DNA of 58,612 nt from Shewanella sp. c952 (GTDB lineage Bacteria > Pseudomonadota > Gammaproteobacteria > Enterobacterales > Shewanellaceae): positions 1 to 58,612 of the forward strand of contig NZ_BPEW01000029.1 of NCBI RefSeq assembly GCF_019654975.1. Reading direction: 5' to 3'. Of the stretch, positions 28,189 through 37,360 are shown piece by piece (within the stretch, counting starts at the first letter, position 1; each line of letters starts with the position of its first letter). The notes under the pieces were generated by a model. It was not told the origin of the DNA and did no database searches. It worked only from the letters and a program-made list of their open reading frames with translations. The position numbers and the translations under genes are program-made.

Positions 28189-30348
28189 TTAATCGTTAAA
28201 GATAAGTGCATTGTCGGCATTTTCATACCAAGTTGGGTTAGTCGCGCCAGTGTCATCGGCAGCAAATTCAACAAACTCGGAGTAAGCGTTGTCTAAGCGC
28301 TCTTTCTCTTTAGGGTGCTTCCATGTCACCGGGATCTCAATTGCCCAAGCCATGCCATTCTCATTCTGAAAGTATTGGTTTTCGCTTGGATTTGAAGCAT
28401 CTTCTCGGTAACCGAAATAGTTACTTGAGAACTTATCTGTTGGAGCTTGGTTCTTTAAGTGGATCTCAAGCTGACGACCAGGATTTGCTCCAACGGCGTT
28501 TTTGGCTGCTGAACCATGATCAGTATTCGGTGTTGCAAAAATAAATGGATCATAGGGGAAAGCTGGGATTATGCTTTCTGAAACAGGTACATCAAATGGA
28601 ATATCTAATGACCATGTTGTTCTAAAGGCGCTTTCACAACCTGTTTCTGTTCGCAGGTATTCACAACCTTGCTCTAGCGTTACATAATCAGACAGATCTT
28701 GGGTGAAGATAAACACCGCATTAGTTTGGCCGGTTTCAAGCGGTGACTCTTGCTGGCCAATATCATCAATAGTCCAGTTGATCAGTGATTCTTTAATGGT
28801 GTTGCGGCTAACACCGGGGAGGTGCACGCCAAAACCGTTATGATAAGCTGCGCCCATCGCTGCAAGCTGAGCTTTAAAGCCAATTCGTCTTACTTTGTTG
28901 TCTTTTACATATTCAATAATTCGCAGTTGCACCACCACGTCGTTCATGTCAAAGTCGCCCAAATCTGGGTATAGATCCTCATAGGCAAGCGTGGTGTAGG
29001 TTGAAGAAGAGGGGTAGTAGTTTATCGTGACGCCTGTTTCCGTTAAGGTCACTGCATAGTCTTCAACTTCGCCATCGCCAACGCCACCTGTCGCGGCGAT
29101 ATCTTGTTGGGTACTTAAGCGAAAACGTGCCCAAGTTGGCCCTTCTTTGGCCCAACTTGGGACATCAATGCTAATGGTGTTTAAACCATTATCTAGCGGT
29201 TCACCTAGAATAATTTGTTCTTCTAATTCAAAGGTGCCGTTTTGATCCCAATCAAACCAAGCGTTTAGGTAACCGTCTCCGCCTTTAGCGGTAACCAGTA
29301 AAATGGCGCTCTCACCTAGTTCAAAACCAGTTGGCATCACCACGCCATCATCATCATCTGAGTTATCACTAGCATCGTCTGACAGCGGTGCTGCGTAACC
29401 GTCGGATTCATTATCAACTAATGCTCCCAAGTACAAGTTATCGCTTATTGAGTGGCGAGCACCGTTTGAGTCAAGCACAGTGCCGTATGAATCGGGAGCA
29501 TCACCAAAGTCGACTGAGTCACCGACAGTCACCTCAGCTAGAGCACATCTTGCACCGTCATTACTAGAGGATGAAGGGCCATAAGCAAACAACACAGCGG
29601 TTGGCGACGCCTCATCGACATTGACCTTGTAAATATTACCGTTACTGTTATTACTGACGTATAAATTACCATCGGGGTCAAAAAATTGTGCGCCAAAAAT
29701 GAAGTTACTGCCGCTTGAAGTAATCACAGTACCTAAGTTTTCTGCTGCCCCCGTTGTAGCGTCTATACGCAGTAGTTTACCGCTAGACCCATTGCTTATT
29801 GAGTATATGTGGCCGTCTGTTGGGTGAAAGGCAAGATCGGTAATATTGTAAGTGGCATTGTCTTTACTACCGGGAATGATGGTCATGTTGTAGCTTGCGG
29901 GGTTATCGAGAGGGATTTTGAATAAGCCTTTCCCTTTACGGTAGCCGTACCAGACATTTTCAGCTATCGCCACATCGCCAACATAGAAAGAACCTGCTGC
30001 AGCTGCGGCTGCATCTTTCGTGACATTGAGCGCTGCAATTTGATAATCACTGCCCGCTTTACCAAGTGTCGTATTTGCGTAGTCCCAACCATAAATATAA
30101 TTATCGTGATAGTTAAAACCAACGCCATTAAATGCGTCACCAGTGCCCATATCATCTGAAAGTACTGAGTAGCTACCAGTGGCAAGGTTTACCCCATATG
30201 TTTTTGGTGTATTAGATTGTTTTTGAATGACAAACGCTTCAGTAGGACAAGCAGTAAACGGCTCAGAGGCATTAACATTTGCTGATATAAGAAGGCTAAG
30301 AAGTAAAGGGGAGCCGCAGCTCAATGAAATAGTCTTGGATATTTTCAT
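28189..30348 (-). CDS. LruC domain / GEVED-containing secreted protein
   Basis: A 719-residue protein with a signal peptide (cleavage near NVNASEP). An N-terminal beta-propeller-like region (about 40-270; repeats such as DLAFHPTDGHIYSISNGS and DPDGNLYVSNNSNGNIYKV) is followed by DFGDAPDSYGTVLDSNGARH, a GEVED-type domain containing the eponymous GDGEVEDYAV, and a C-terminal LruC domain (about 440-719, YEDLYPDLGDFDMNDVVVQL). Several Asp-rich loops suggest calcium binding. It is probably an extracellular or surface protein. I cannot assign a substrate. First gene of a two-gene unit on the minus strand. Confidence 0.85.
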   Translation of the reverse strand: MKISKTISLSCGSPLLLSLLISANVNASEPFTACPTEAFVIQKQSNTPKTYGVNLATGSYSVLSDDMGTGDAFNGVGFNYHDNYIYGWDYANTTLGKAGSDYQIAALNVTKDAAAAAAGSFYVGDVAIAENVWYGYRKGKGLFKIPLDNPASYNMTIIPGSKDNATYNITDLAFHPTDGHIYSISNGSSGKLLRIDATTGAAENLGTVITSSGSNFIFGAQFFDPDGNLYVSNNSNGNIYKVNVDEASPTAVLFAYGPSSSSNDGARCALAEVTVGDSVDFGDAPDSYGTVLDSNGARHSISDNLYLGALVDNESDGYAAPLSDDASDNSDDDDGVVMPTGFELGESAILLVTAKGGDGYLNAWFDWDQNGTFELEEQIILGEPLDNGLNTISIDVPSWAKEGPTWARFRLSTQQDIAATGGVGDGEVEDYAVTLTETGVTINYYPSSSTYTTLAYEDLYPDLGDFDMNDVVVQLRIIEYVKDNKVRRIGFKAQLAAMGAAYHNGFGVHLPGVSRNTIKESLINWTIDDIGQQESPLETGQTNAVFIFTQDLSDYVTLEQGCEYLRTETGCESAFRTTWSLDIPFDVPVSESIIPAFPYDPFIFATPNTDHGSAAKNAVGANPGRQLEIHLKNQAPTDKFSSNYFGYREDASNPSENQYFQNENGMAWAIEIPVTWKHPKEKERLDNAYSEFVEFAADDTGATNPTWYENADNALIFND

Positions 30349-30656
30349 AATGCATCTCTCACTGTCATGTTATCAAAGTAAACTAGATAAAGCACAAGAC
30401 GTGCCATTATGATAAATCGTTATTTTTCAGTTATTTATTGTATTTTATTATGATGTGGTAGCGAGTTATTCGCATTTTGCAAACAAAATAAGTAATAGAA
30501 ATCGCCGTCATAAGTGATGCAACTAGGAGTGATTTAGCAGTGAATAAATAGCAGTGAGTGTATGTTTCTTATACTTATTTGCTTAACTGTATAACGGTGC
30601 TAAGTTTTATCTAGCGATAACATCTTATTAACTATTATTTGGGTGGTAGCAAATTT
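30349..30656. other. Divergent promoter region
   Basis: About 300 AT-rich bases between the LruC gene and the BshA-like gene. It must hold both promoters. No repeat, RNA gene or clear promoter pair stands out. Confidence 0.45.
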
Positions 30657-31817
30657 ATGTCTAAACTGCGCATCGGGATAGTGTGTCACCCCAGTATTGG
30701 TGGCTCAGGACTAGTAGCAACCGAACTAGGCCTTGGTTTAGCCAAACTGGGTCATGAAGTTCACTTTATTTCCAGTGTTAGACCTTTTAAATTGATTGAA
30801 GATTTTCAGCAGCTTTTTTTTCATTCTGTAGAAGCAATTAATTATCCGCTTTTCTCAGACCCTTTATATACTTTTGCGCTAACGGCTAAAATTGTTGAAG
30901 TCGCAGAGCAATACCAACTCGATGTGGTGCACGCGCATTACTCTATTCCTCACTCTTTATGTGCATACCTAGCGGGAGAGATAAGCCAACATAAATTTGC
31001 TACGGTAACAACGATTCATGGCACTGATGTTACTGTAGTTGGACAAGATAAGCCGCTGTATCCACTTAATAAATTTAGTATTCACAAAAGCAATAAGGTC
31101 ACAACAGTCTCAAGCTTCCAACGTCACTATATTTACAGCCACTTTGATAATGATAAATCGATAGATGTCATCCATAACTTCATTGATCTGGATGTGTTTT
31201 CACCAACATTTGCCGACATTAATACTCGCAGACAAATGGCGAAAGACGGTGAGAAAGTGGTGATGCATGTTTCAAACTTTAGAGCGCTTAAAAATACCGA
31301 TACGGTTATCCAAGCTTTTCACCTATTACTTCGTAAAGTGAATGCACGCTTGGTGTTGCTCGGTAGTGGACCATATATAGATAAAATTAAAACTCAGTGT
31401 GACCAGCTCGGCATATTACAGCATGTCACCTTTATGGGGGATGTGATGCATGTGGAGTCATACCTGCCGAATGCGGATTGTGTTATTCAGCCAAGTTATC
31501 GTGAATCATTTAGCATGGTGCTACTTGAGGCTATGGCCTGCGCTGTTCCCACTGTAAGCAGCAATGTTGATGGGATCCCTGAAGTGGTTGAGCATGGAGT
31601 GAGCGGTTATATGTTTGATCCAGAAGATGCACTCGCGATGGCAAAAGCAATGGAAACTATTTTGCTAGACGATAACAAGCAGCAACAAATGGGACTCGCG
31701 GGGAGAGAGCGGGCTAGAGCACTCTTTAGCCCCGAGCAGAAAATTGCCCAGTATGTTGAGTGTTATCACCATGCCATTGCCGATAATGGTTATTTAGAGG
31801 CTGTTGTAAATAGCTGA
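30657..31817 (+). CDS. BshA-like glycosyltransferase (N-acetylglucosaminyl L-malate synthase type)
   Basis: About 386 residues of the GT-B, GT4 type. The N-terminus (LRIGIVCHPSIGGSGLVATE), LGHEVHFISSVRPF, DVVHAHYSIPH, TIHGTDVTVVG and VIHNFIDLDVF closely follow the B. subtilis BshA pattern, which joins GlcNAc to L-malate for bacillithiol. The C-terminal donor site has PSYRESFSMVLLEAMACAVP with the E-x7-E motif. Bacillithiol is not known from Shewanella, and gshA is in this same window, so the product may differ. No bshB or bshC is adjacent. I chose ATG 30657 with GGTGG upstream; a TTG at 30639 is in frame. The symporter-fusion gene starts 19 bases after its stop, so they are probably one operon. 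Confidence 0.8.
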   Translation: MSKLRIGIVCHPSIGGSGLVATELGLGLAKLGHEVHFISSVRPFKLIEDFQQLFFHSVEAINYPLFSDPLYTFALTAKIVEVAEQYQLDVVHAHYSIPHSLCAYLAGEISQHKFATVTTIHGTDVTVVGQDKPLYPLNKFSIHKSNKVTTVSSFQRHYIYSHFDNDKSIDVIHNFIDLDVFSPTFADINTRRQMAKDGEKVVMHVSNFRALKNTDTVIQAFHLLLRKVNARLVLLGSGPYIDKIKTQCDQLGILQHVTFMGDVMHVESYLPNADCVIQPSYRESFSMVLLEAMACAVPTVSSNVDGIPEVVEHGVSGYMFDPEDALAMAKAMETILLDDNKQQQMGLAGRERARALFSPEQKIAQYVECYHHAIADNGYLEAVVNS

Positions 31818-31836
31818 AAAAAGGACGATTTGTATT

Positions 31837-34068
31837 ATGGTTGATAAAACAGCAGTAGCCGATGTAAATAATGACAGTGAGCTTGCAAAAGAGAGTATAG
31901 AAAAACCAAAGAAAAAGATGAGTATGTCTACGCTTGTCCTGCTGTCATTTGCTGCAGGTATTGCGGCAGGGCTGTTTTTCGGCGAGATGCTAGCTTGGAT
32001 GTCGGTGATAGGTGATGCCTTTATTAAGCTACTGCAGATGACCATTATCCCCTACATTATCGTGTCGCTTATCTCTAGCTTAGGCAGCTTGACCTTGGTA
32101 CAAGCTAAATCACTTGGGGTAAAAGTGGGTAAATTGATGCTGGTGATTTGGATGTTTGGCTTGCTAACCATGTTCCTTATCAAGTACAGCTTTCCAGATT
32201 GGCAGGCTGGGGAGTTTTTTAGCTTAACGGCGCTGCAAGATCCAAACTCGATTAATCTACTCGATGTGTATATCCCATCAAATCCGTTCTTTTCTCTGTC
32301 TAATAGTTACATTCCTGCGATTGTGCTTTTCTGTGTCGCTACCGGCATCGCGCTTATCTCTATAGATGACAAAGAGTCGTTAATGCGGCCAATGCAACTG
32401 CTAGGCGAGTCATTCAACAAGGTGACGCAAAGCATTGTAAAGTTAATGCCAATAGGTATTTTTGCCATGACAGCCGCCACGGCTGGTACTATGGATTTTG
32501 AAGAGTTTCAAAAGCTACAAGTTTACTTTGTTGCCCATGTGGTCATGACTCTGATATTGACCTATTGGGTGTTGCCGGCAATCTTGGCAACAATTACACC
32601 ATTTTCATATCGTGACATTACTGGTATCGCAAAAGATGCGATGATCACCGCATTCGCCGCCGGTAATATTTTCATTGTGATTCCGCTGCTTATTCAGCGT
32701 ACCAAAGAGCTATTTCATAAATACGATATTGGTAATCAACAAACAGATGACTATGCCAATATCATTATTCCAGTGGTGTTTAGTTTTCCTAATCTCGGCA
32801 AATTGCTAACCATTGTCTTTGTGCTATTTGCTGCTTGGTTCTCTGGCAAAGAGATTGATTTTTTAACTTACCTGCCAATGTCGATAAACGGTTTAATTAG
32901 CTTGTTTGGCAGTGTGTATTTAACCATTCCTATGTTGTTAGACTCGTTAGAGTTGTCATCGGATCTATTCCAGCTCTATATGGTGTCGAGCCTATTTACT
33001 AGCCGATTCACCTCCTTACTCGCTGCGATGAATATCTTTATTCTCGCCGTTGGTGGTACCGCCATGCTGGTGGGCATTGCTAAGGTTAGTATGGCGCGAT
33101 TAATTATGTATAGCGCACTAACCCCCGTTGTTATAGGAGTGAGTCTATTAGGTTCTAGTTGGTTATTAAGCAGTATTGTTAACACCGAATATAATATGGA
33201 TGAAGTGGTCGCACAAATGAGCGCCGCAGAAAAAGTACCTGATCAGGTAACCTCTTTTCGATGGGACGAATTAGCCAAAGCGACAGGCCCAAGAAGCGTG
33301 GCTGAAATTAGAGAGAGTGGCGTATTAAGAGTGGGCTATAACCCGATTCAAGTACCGTTCTCATTTTATAATGCCCAAGATGAGCTGGTGGGTTTCGACG
33401 TTGAATTGATGAAAAAGTTAGCGGCGGAGATGGAGGTTAAAATAGCATTTGTGCCTTATACATTTGCCAATGTGCTGGGCGCGATAAACCAAGGCCAGTT
33501 TGATATCGCTATATCTGGACTACAGATGACCACTAAACGCATCGAGCATGTGGGTTTCACTACACCAGTACTCGATCTGCATTACTCGTTTGTGGTCAAA
33601 GACCATCGCGCTGATGAGTTCAAGACCGATAAACTGCTGCGTGAGGCTGGCCCGCTTCGTATTGCCTCTGTTGGTTCTTATTCAATCATTCCTCATCTAC
33701 AAAAGAAATTTGCTAACTTTACGTTTGACACTATCCAGTCTGACCGCTTGTTCTTCGAAGATGACGGTAAAACATGGGACGGGTTGATGATAAGCCTTGA
33801 AGCGGGTAAGACTTGGACTATTTTGTACCCAGAGTACACCACGTTATATAACCGAGAAGAGATTAAGTCTTTTCCTGCATCTTATGCTGTTGCGCGTGAC
33901 AATGCGTCATTACAAACATTCCTTAACAGTTGGTTAGCGATTCAAAAGTCATCGGGTTACGTCGATAAGCTCTATGGATACTGGATTTTAGGTGAAAATG
34001 CCAAACCGAAAAAGCCGCGTTGGTCAGTGATTAAGGATGTGTTGCACTGGGTTAAAGAGGAAAGTTAA
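31837..34068 (+). CDS. SDF-type symporter fused to a type 3 solute-binding domain
   Basis: A 743-residue fusion. Residues 28 to about 445 form a hydrophobic SDF-family transporter (AGLFFGEMLAWMSVIGDAF, then LLQMTIIPYIIVSLISSLG), though the canonical SSxxTLP and NMDGT motifs are replaced by AFAAGNIFIVIPLL and PVVFSFPNLGKLL. From about 475 on lies an SBP_bac_3 amino-acid-binding domain: SVAEIRESGVLRVGYNPIQV, LVGFDVELMKKLAAEM, GQFDIAISGLQMTTKR. The binding domain would sit tethered in the periplasm and feed the carrier. The reading frame is continuous through the junction. Start ATG 31837 with AAAGGA. It follows the BshA-like gene closely. Confidence 0.9.
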   Translation: MVDKTAVADVNNDSELAKESIEKPKKKMSMSTLVLLSFAAGIAAGLFFGEMLAWMSVIGDAFIKLLQMTIIPYIIVSLISSLGSLTLVQAKSLGVKVGKLMLVIWMFGLLTMFLIKYSFPDWQAGEFFSLTALQDPNSINLLDVYIPSNPFFSLSNSYIPAIVLFCVATGIALISIDDKESLMRPMQLLGESFNKVTQSIVKLMPIGIFAMTAATAGTMDFEEFQKLQVYFVAHVVMTLILTYWVLPAILATITPFSYRDITGIAKDAMITAFAAGNIFIVIPLLIQRTKELFHKYDIGNQQTDDYANIIIPVVFSFPNLGKLLTIVFVLFAAWFSGKEIDFLTYLPMSINGLISLFGSVYLTIPMLLDSLELSSDLFQLYMVSSLFTSRFTSLLAAMNIFILAVGGTAMLVGIAKVSMARLIMYSALTPVVIGVSLLGSSWLLSSIVNTEYNMDEVVAQMSAAEKVPDQVTSFRWDELAKATGPRSVAEIRESGVLRVGYNPIQVPFSFYNAQDELVGFDVELMKKLAAEMEVKIAFVPYTFANVLGAINQGQFDIAISGLQMTTKRIEHVGFTTPVLDLHYSFVVKDHRADEFKTDKLLREAGPLRIASVGSYSIIPHLQKKFANFTFDTIQSDRLFFEDDGKTWDGLMISLEAGKTWTILYPEYTTLYNREEIKSFPASYAVARDNASLQTFLNSWLAIQKSSGYVDKLYGYWILGENAKPKKPRWSVIKDVLHWVKEES

Positions 34069-34093
34069 CACCGCTAAGCACAGCAATATTGGG

Positions 34094-34148
34094 CGACAGT
34101 AAGTAACCAAGAGCCAGCTAATAACTGCCTCTTGGATACTTACTGTCG
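34094..34148. terminator. Long stem-loop between convergent genes
   Basis: A 12-base arm (34094-34105 with 34137-34148) and a 7-base arm (CCAAGAG 34107-34113 with CTCTTGG 34129-34135) are separated by one A-A mismatch; the loop is 15 bases. It lacks a strong T run. It lies between the symporter fusion and the convergent LpxR-like gene and probably terminates or protects both transcripts. Confidence 0.65.
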
Positions 34149-34155
34149 TTATGCA

Positions 34156-35163
34156 TTACATTATCCAGCTGTAACTCAATACACCATAAGCATGCCAATC
34201 TTGTGGATCTGATTCATATTCTTTACTGTAAAAATCAAAGCGCCAGCTTAGCGACCAATTCGGAAAAGCCCACACGACTCCCGCACTTGCTTGAGCTTGC
34301 TGATTTTTCAGCTGAACATAAGAGTCGTAGGGGAGATCACCCTCAAGCGTTAAATCGTTAAAGCGATAACCCGCTTGAGCCCGAGTAAATACCGTTAAAC
34401 TGCCACTGTCTTTCGCTGACATACTGTATTGACCGTAATGCCCTTGATGGCTACTGAGCTGGCCAAATGATTGTGCTAGGTCATCGCCCCAACGCAAGGT
34501 CATGCCTAGATTGGTTTCAGAGCGGAAATTACCCAGTTGCGAATAACTGTGACCACTAAGCTCCCAATCACTATTTTCAAAGGCTGTCTGTCGAGCGAAT
34601 AGATAGTCTGCTTCATAAGCAAATTGCAAAGTGAACTGGTTCTCAACCTGATATTTCCAGCCCAGAGGCTCAGTAGAGGAGGTTATTTTGTGCACCAATT
34701 CCTGTGTTGCTTGAGCACCAGAAGCGGGCCCCATTATCCCTATACTCAACCAGTTCTTTTGCGCGATTTGGCTGCTGTAGGCTGCGGTATAGCTTTCAAG
34801 TTCTAGTAAGCCTGCGTATGGCCGCTCATTAGGTTGGGCATAATCATAACCAATTTCTGTGGGCGTCCACATGCGCTGATAAATTTTGGCGCCCCATTGT
34901 TTACGACCTTCTTGTTGGGAGAACAGTAACTTAGATTGCCAGTTAATCGGTAAGATAGCGTGTGAGAAGTCGTGCTCGTCTGCGGTTTGCCAGCCAATAA
35001 CAATGCCATTGGAAAAGTCACCGTCATCACCGATCACCACGTCATTATCTAACCCCAGATTCCACTGGTCCGCATGAGCAGGAACTGATAGTAAAATCGA
35101 TATTAGTGCGGTGGCGACAGCTGGTTTTAGCTTCGCTGGATCTCTAGAGGGGAAGAAGGTCAC
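34156..35163 (-). CDS. LpxR-like outer-membrane lipid A 3'-O-deacylase (DUF2219)
   Basis: A 335-residue protein with a signal peptide (cleavage near PAHADQW) and a beta-barrel character, ending in Trp-Ile-Met. Family signatures are present: LGLDNDVVIGDDGDFSNG (calcium-site Asn-Asp pair), PNERPYAG, and GIMGPASGAQATQELVHK, which supplies the catalytic His position. LpxR removes the 3'-linked acyloxyacyl chain from lipid A. The Thr of the family YTNG motif is Ser here (FSNG). Monocistronic; a mobile repeat lies upstream at 35257-35499. Confidence 0.85.
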   Translation of the reverse strand: MTFFPSRDPAKLKPAVATALISILLSVPAHADQWNLGLDNDVVIGDDGDFSNGIVIGWQTADEHDFSHAILPINWQSKLLFSQQEGRKQWGAKIYQRMWTPTEIGYDYAQPNERPYAGLLELESYTAAYSSQIAQKNWLSIGIMGPASGAQATQELVHKITSSTEPLGWKYQVENQFTLQFAYEADYLFARQTAFENSDWELSGHSYSQLGNFRSETNLGMTLRWGDDLAQSFGQLSSHQGHYGQYSMSAKDSGSLTVFTRAQAGYRFNDLTLEGDLPYDSYVQLKNQQAQASAGVVWAFPNWSLSWRFDFYSKEYESDPQDWHAYGVLSYSWIM

Positions 35164-35256
35164 AATAGACTCCTCAATTTAGTTCAATGCATGATTTCAG
35201 GCGAGAAGATACACAAAACTAACACTGCCAGAATATAGATAAACTATAGGCATGTA

Positions 35257-35499
35257 TATACCCGTTCTACTTGAATATGCTCGTTTCAGAGGCATTGTGC
35301 CAGTTCAATTCTAGGCGTATTAGCGTAGAAATGGTTATACCAATCAGTATAAAGATTTGATCGCTCAGCGAGAGTTTAGCGGCTTTGAAGTAAGGCTATG
35401 AATGAAGAGCATAGTTATTCTACGTTCAAGTTCATTAACGCAGCATCAGAGTCGCTAAAACTCCCATCGAATCCTGCATCTTCAGGTAGCACGGGGATA
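35257..35499. mobile_element. MITE-like intergenic repeat, copy 3 (243 bp)
   Basis: The left end 35257-35280 (TATACCCGTTCTACTTGAAT onward) and right end 35476-35499 form an imperfect 24-base inverted repeat. The first 78 bases match copy 1 (9159-9236) inverted, and 35404-35463 matches copy 2 (13919-13978) at 57 of 60 positions. A TACCAATC-type unit starts at about 35338 inside it. It has no coding capacity and ends 8 bases from the stop codon of the AraC gene. The remaining ~90 bases upstream of the LpxR-like gene show nothing else. Confidence 0.75.
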
Positions 35500-35506
35500 G
35501 CTGGGC

Positions 35507-36505
35507 CTAGCTAATCTGTTGACGATAGGCTCGCGGCGATAGACCTGTTATGCGTTTGAATGCCCGAGAAAAGTGTGGCAGATCGGAATAGCCTAAGGAC
35601 GAGGCGATGCGGCTGATAGGAATATTTGCATCAGACAACATCTCACAAGCTTGGTTGAATAGAATATTCTCAACGATGTTTGAGTAGCTGGCATTCTCCT
35701 TTTTTAAACGCCGTTGTATAGTGCGAATCGGCATCCCTAAGATCTCTGCTGCTGCCTCTATTGGTAACCTCCCTAAGCCTAAATAGGGTTTAAGTGCTTG
35801 CTTTAATGAGTCAGCAAATAACGCTGGTTTTAAAGGGGAGTGAGCGGAGGTTTCATGCCAATTCAGCGTCAATTTTACCGGGGAAGCTAACTCTTCTGTA
35901 GACAGAGATAACCCAATCACTCGGCGATTGAGATAAAACTCAGCGTCTTCAAGCAGCAGCGATGCTTTAATTTCTTCGGCATTACTGCCAGTGAGCATTA
36001 TTGCGGTAGGGGACCATTGTCTATTTGTTAATGCCCGCACCAGTTCAACCATAAAAGTGACAATAAAGTGTGCTCTAAAGTCTTGTAGTTGTTCACTATA
36101 GAAACGATGTTCTCGAATAAACCAATGGCGGCCAGCAAGATGTCGAAGTTTTACTGCCGAATGCAACGACTCTTGGTTAAATAGCTGCGCAAACTCAATC
36201 AAAGCCTCTTCGAGGGTCTTAGCATGTTGCATTTTACCTATATAGCTTGGGATCAAAACTTGTCGGCATACTTGCCATATTAGCTGGCTGTATCTGTCTG
36301 GCCCTGCTTTTTCGCCAATAATGTTTAGCAGTTTGATTAAGGGGAGCTGAGGTATGTAATCGTGGCCTGGTGCTAGGATGTTTTCTGGCAATTGAGCTTT
36401 AGCAATCGATGGGTAAATATCGCTGTCTATCTGCTTAAGAATATCCACAAAAGCTAGGGCGTACTGGGTTTTGATCAAAGGAACGATAGGCGTAGTTTTG
36501 TCCAT
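35507..36505 (-). CDS. AraC-family transcriptional regulator (OruR/ArgR-like N-terminal domain)
   Basis: About 332 residues. The N-terminal two thirds resembles the arabinose-binding-domain type found in OruR-like regulators. The C-terminal AraC DNA-binding domain (about 235-332) has two helix-turn-helix units: IEAAAEILGMPIRTIQRRLK and the family signature ISRIASSLGYSDLPHFSRAF, then GLSPRAYRQQ. The effector and targets are unknown. I chose ATG 36505; a TTG at 36520 is in frame. The divergent gene at 36698 is a possible target because they share a ~190-base intergenic region. Confidence 0.93.
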   Translation of the reverse strand: MDKTTPIVPLIKTQYALAFVDILKQIDSDIYPSIAKAQLPENILAPGHDYIPQLPLIKLLNIIGEKAGPDRYSQLIWQVCRQVLIPSYIGKMQHAKTLEEALIEFAQLFNQESLHSAVKLRHLAGRHWFIREHRFYSEQLQDFRAHFIVTFMVELVRALTNRQWSPTAIMLTGSNAEEIKASLLLEDAEFYLNRRVIGLSLSTEELASPVKLTLNWHETSAHSPLKPALFADSLKQALKPYLGLGRLPIEAAAEILGMPIRTIQRRLKKENASYSNIVENILFNQACEMLSDANIPISRIASSLGYSDLPHFSRAFKRITGLSPRAYRQQIS

Positions 36506-36697
36506 AGTCTCTCTTACCAAAATGAGTTGTTGTTTTTGCTTTGCTTATTATTATCCTAAGCCGCGTGCTTAGGCAATGAACTAAGAAAAATGGCCCTGTA
36601 AACTGTTAACTAACATCAATGCCTTGAAATCCCCTGAGTTACTGTTAGGTTAGAGAAGTGATAAAATTTTCAACAAGTTATTGAAAGGGGAAAGTCA

Positions 36698-37201
36698 ATG
36701 AGCCAAGAGTCTGCAGCAGCCACTGCTAAACCCACATTAGCAGCACCGATTAAAGAGTATGGATTCAATACCCCGCAACGTTTCTTTGTTGGCTATACGC
36801 TAGCAGTCCTGGTCGACCTTACCGTATTGAATCTATTTAATGAGTTCTGGCAATACATTACGGTTGAGTCTTTTTCTATTTCGCTACTGGTGGCTATTTT
36901 ACTGCAACTGCTGCTTAAACTGACAATCGCCGCAGAACATGCCATCGCTGACTACTTTAAAGACAAACCGGGCAAAGCGCCCAAGTTCTACCGTGCATTT
37001 TGTACTTGGCTTATTTTATTTGGCTCTAAGTTTGTGATGTTAGAGGCAATAAATTTAGTATTTGGCGACAGTATTACTTTTACCGGACCTGTTGATGGCA
37101 TCGTGGCCTTTTTTGCGCTGGTATTTGGGATTTTAATCGCTGAGTTTATCGTTTCGAAAATCTACTTCTCGTTAGAAGATAAGCCCAAAGACCCTGCTTA
37201 A
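36698..37201 (+). CDS. Membrane protein of unknown function
   Basis: A 167-residue protein with four hydrophobic segments (about 28-47, 56-76, 103-122, 133-154) and charged loops (ADYFKDKPGKAPKFYRAF). The ends are polar. I do not recognise the family. ATG at 36698 is preceded by AAAGGGG. It is transcribed divergently from the AraC regulator, which may control it. Confidence 0.8.
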   Translation: MSQESAAATAKPTLAAPIKEYGFNTPQRFFVGYTLAVLVDLTVLNLFNEFWQYITVESFSISLLVAILLQLLLKLTIAAEHAIADYFKDKPGKAPKFYRAFCTWLILFGSKFVMLEAINLVFGDSITFTGPVDGIVAFFALVFGILIAEFIVSKIYFSLEDKPKDPA

Positions 37202-37209
37202 ACTGCTAT

Positions 37210-37252
37210 GCAGCCTTTAGTTCATTATTAGAAGCTTAGTATTAAAGGCTGC
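37210..37252. repeat. Inverted repeat after membrane-protein gene
   Basis: GCAGCCTTTA at 37210-37219 pairs with TAAAGGCTGC at 37243-37252 across a 23-base loop. No T tract follows, so it may be an mRNA-stabilising hairpin rather than a terminator. Confidence 0.55.
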
Positions 37253-37360
37253 AACATAGAATCATTTATCTAAAAACACTTGCTCGTTTGCCGCTAGCCA
37301 TTGCACTAAACTTTATTGAAAAGTAGTCTGGTGCGACACAACAGCTAGAATTTAGCAGAT

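Noticed and set aside
30657..31817. Complete bacillithiol pathway
   Set aside because: Only the BshA-like gene is present; no deacetylase (bshB) or cysteine ligase (bshC) gene is nearby.
35257..35499. Insertion sequence with transposase
   Set aside because: The element is 243 bases long and has no ORF; only its ends resemble a mobile element.
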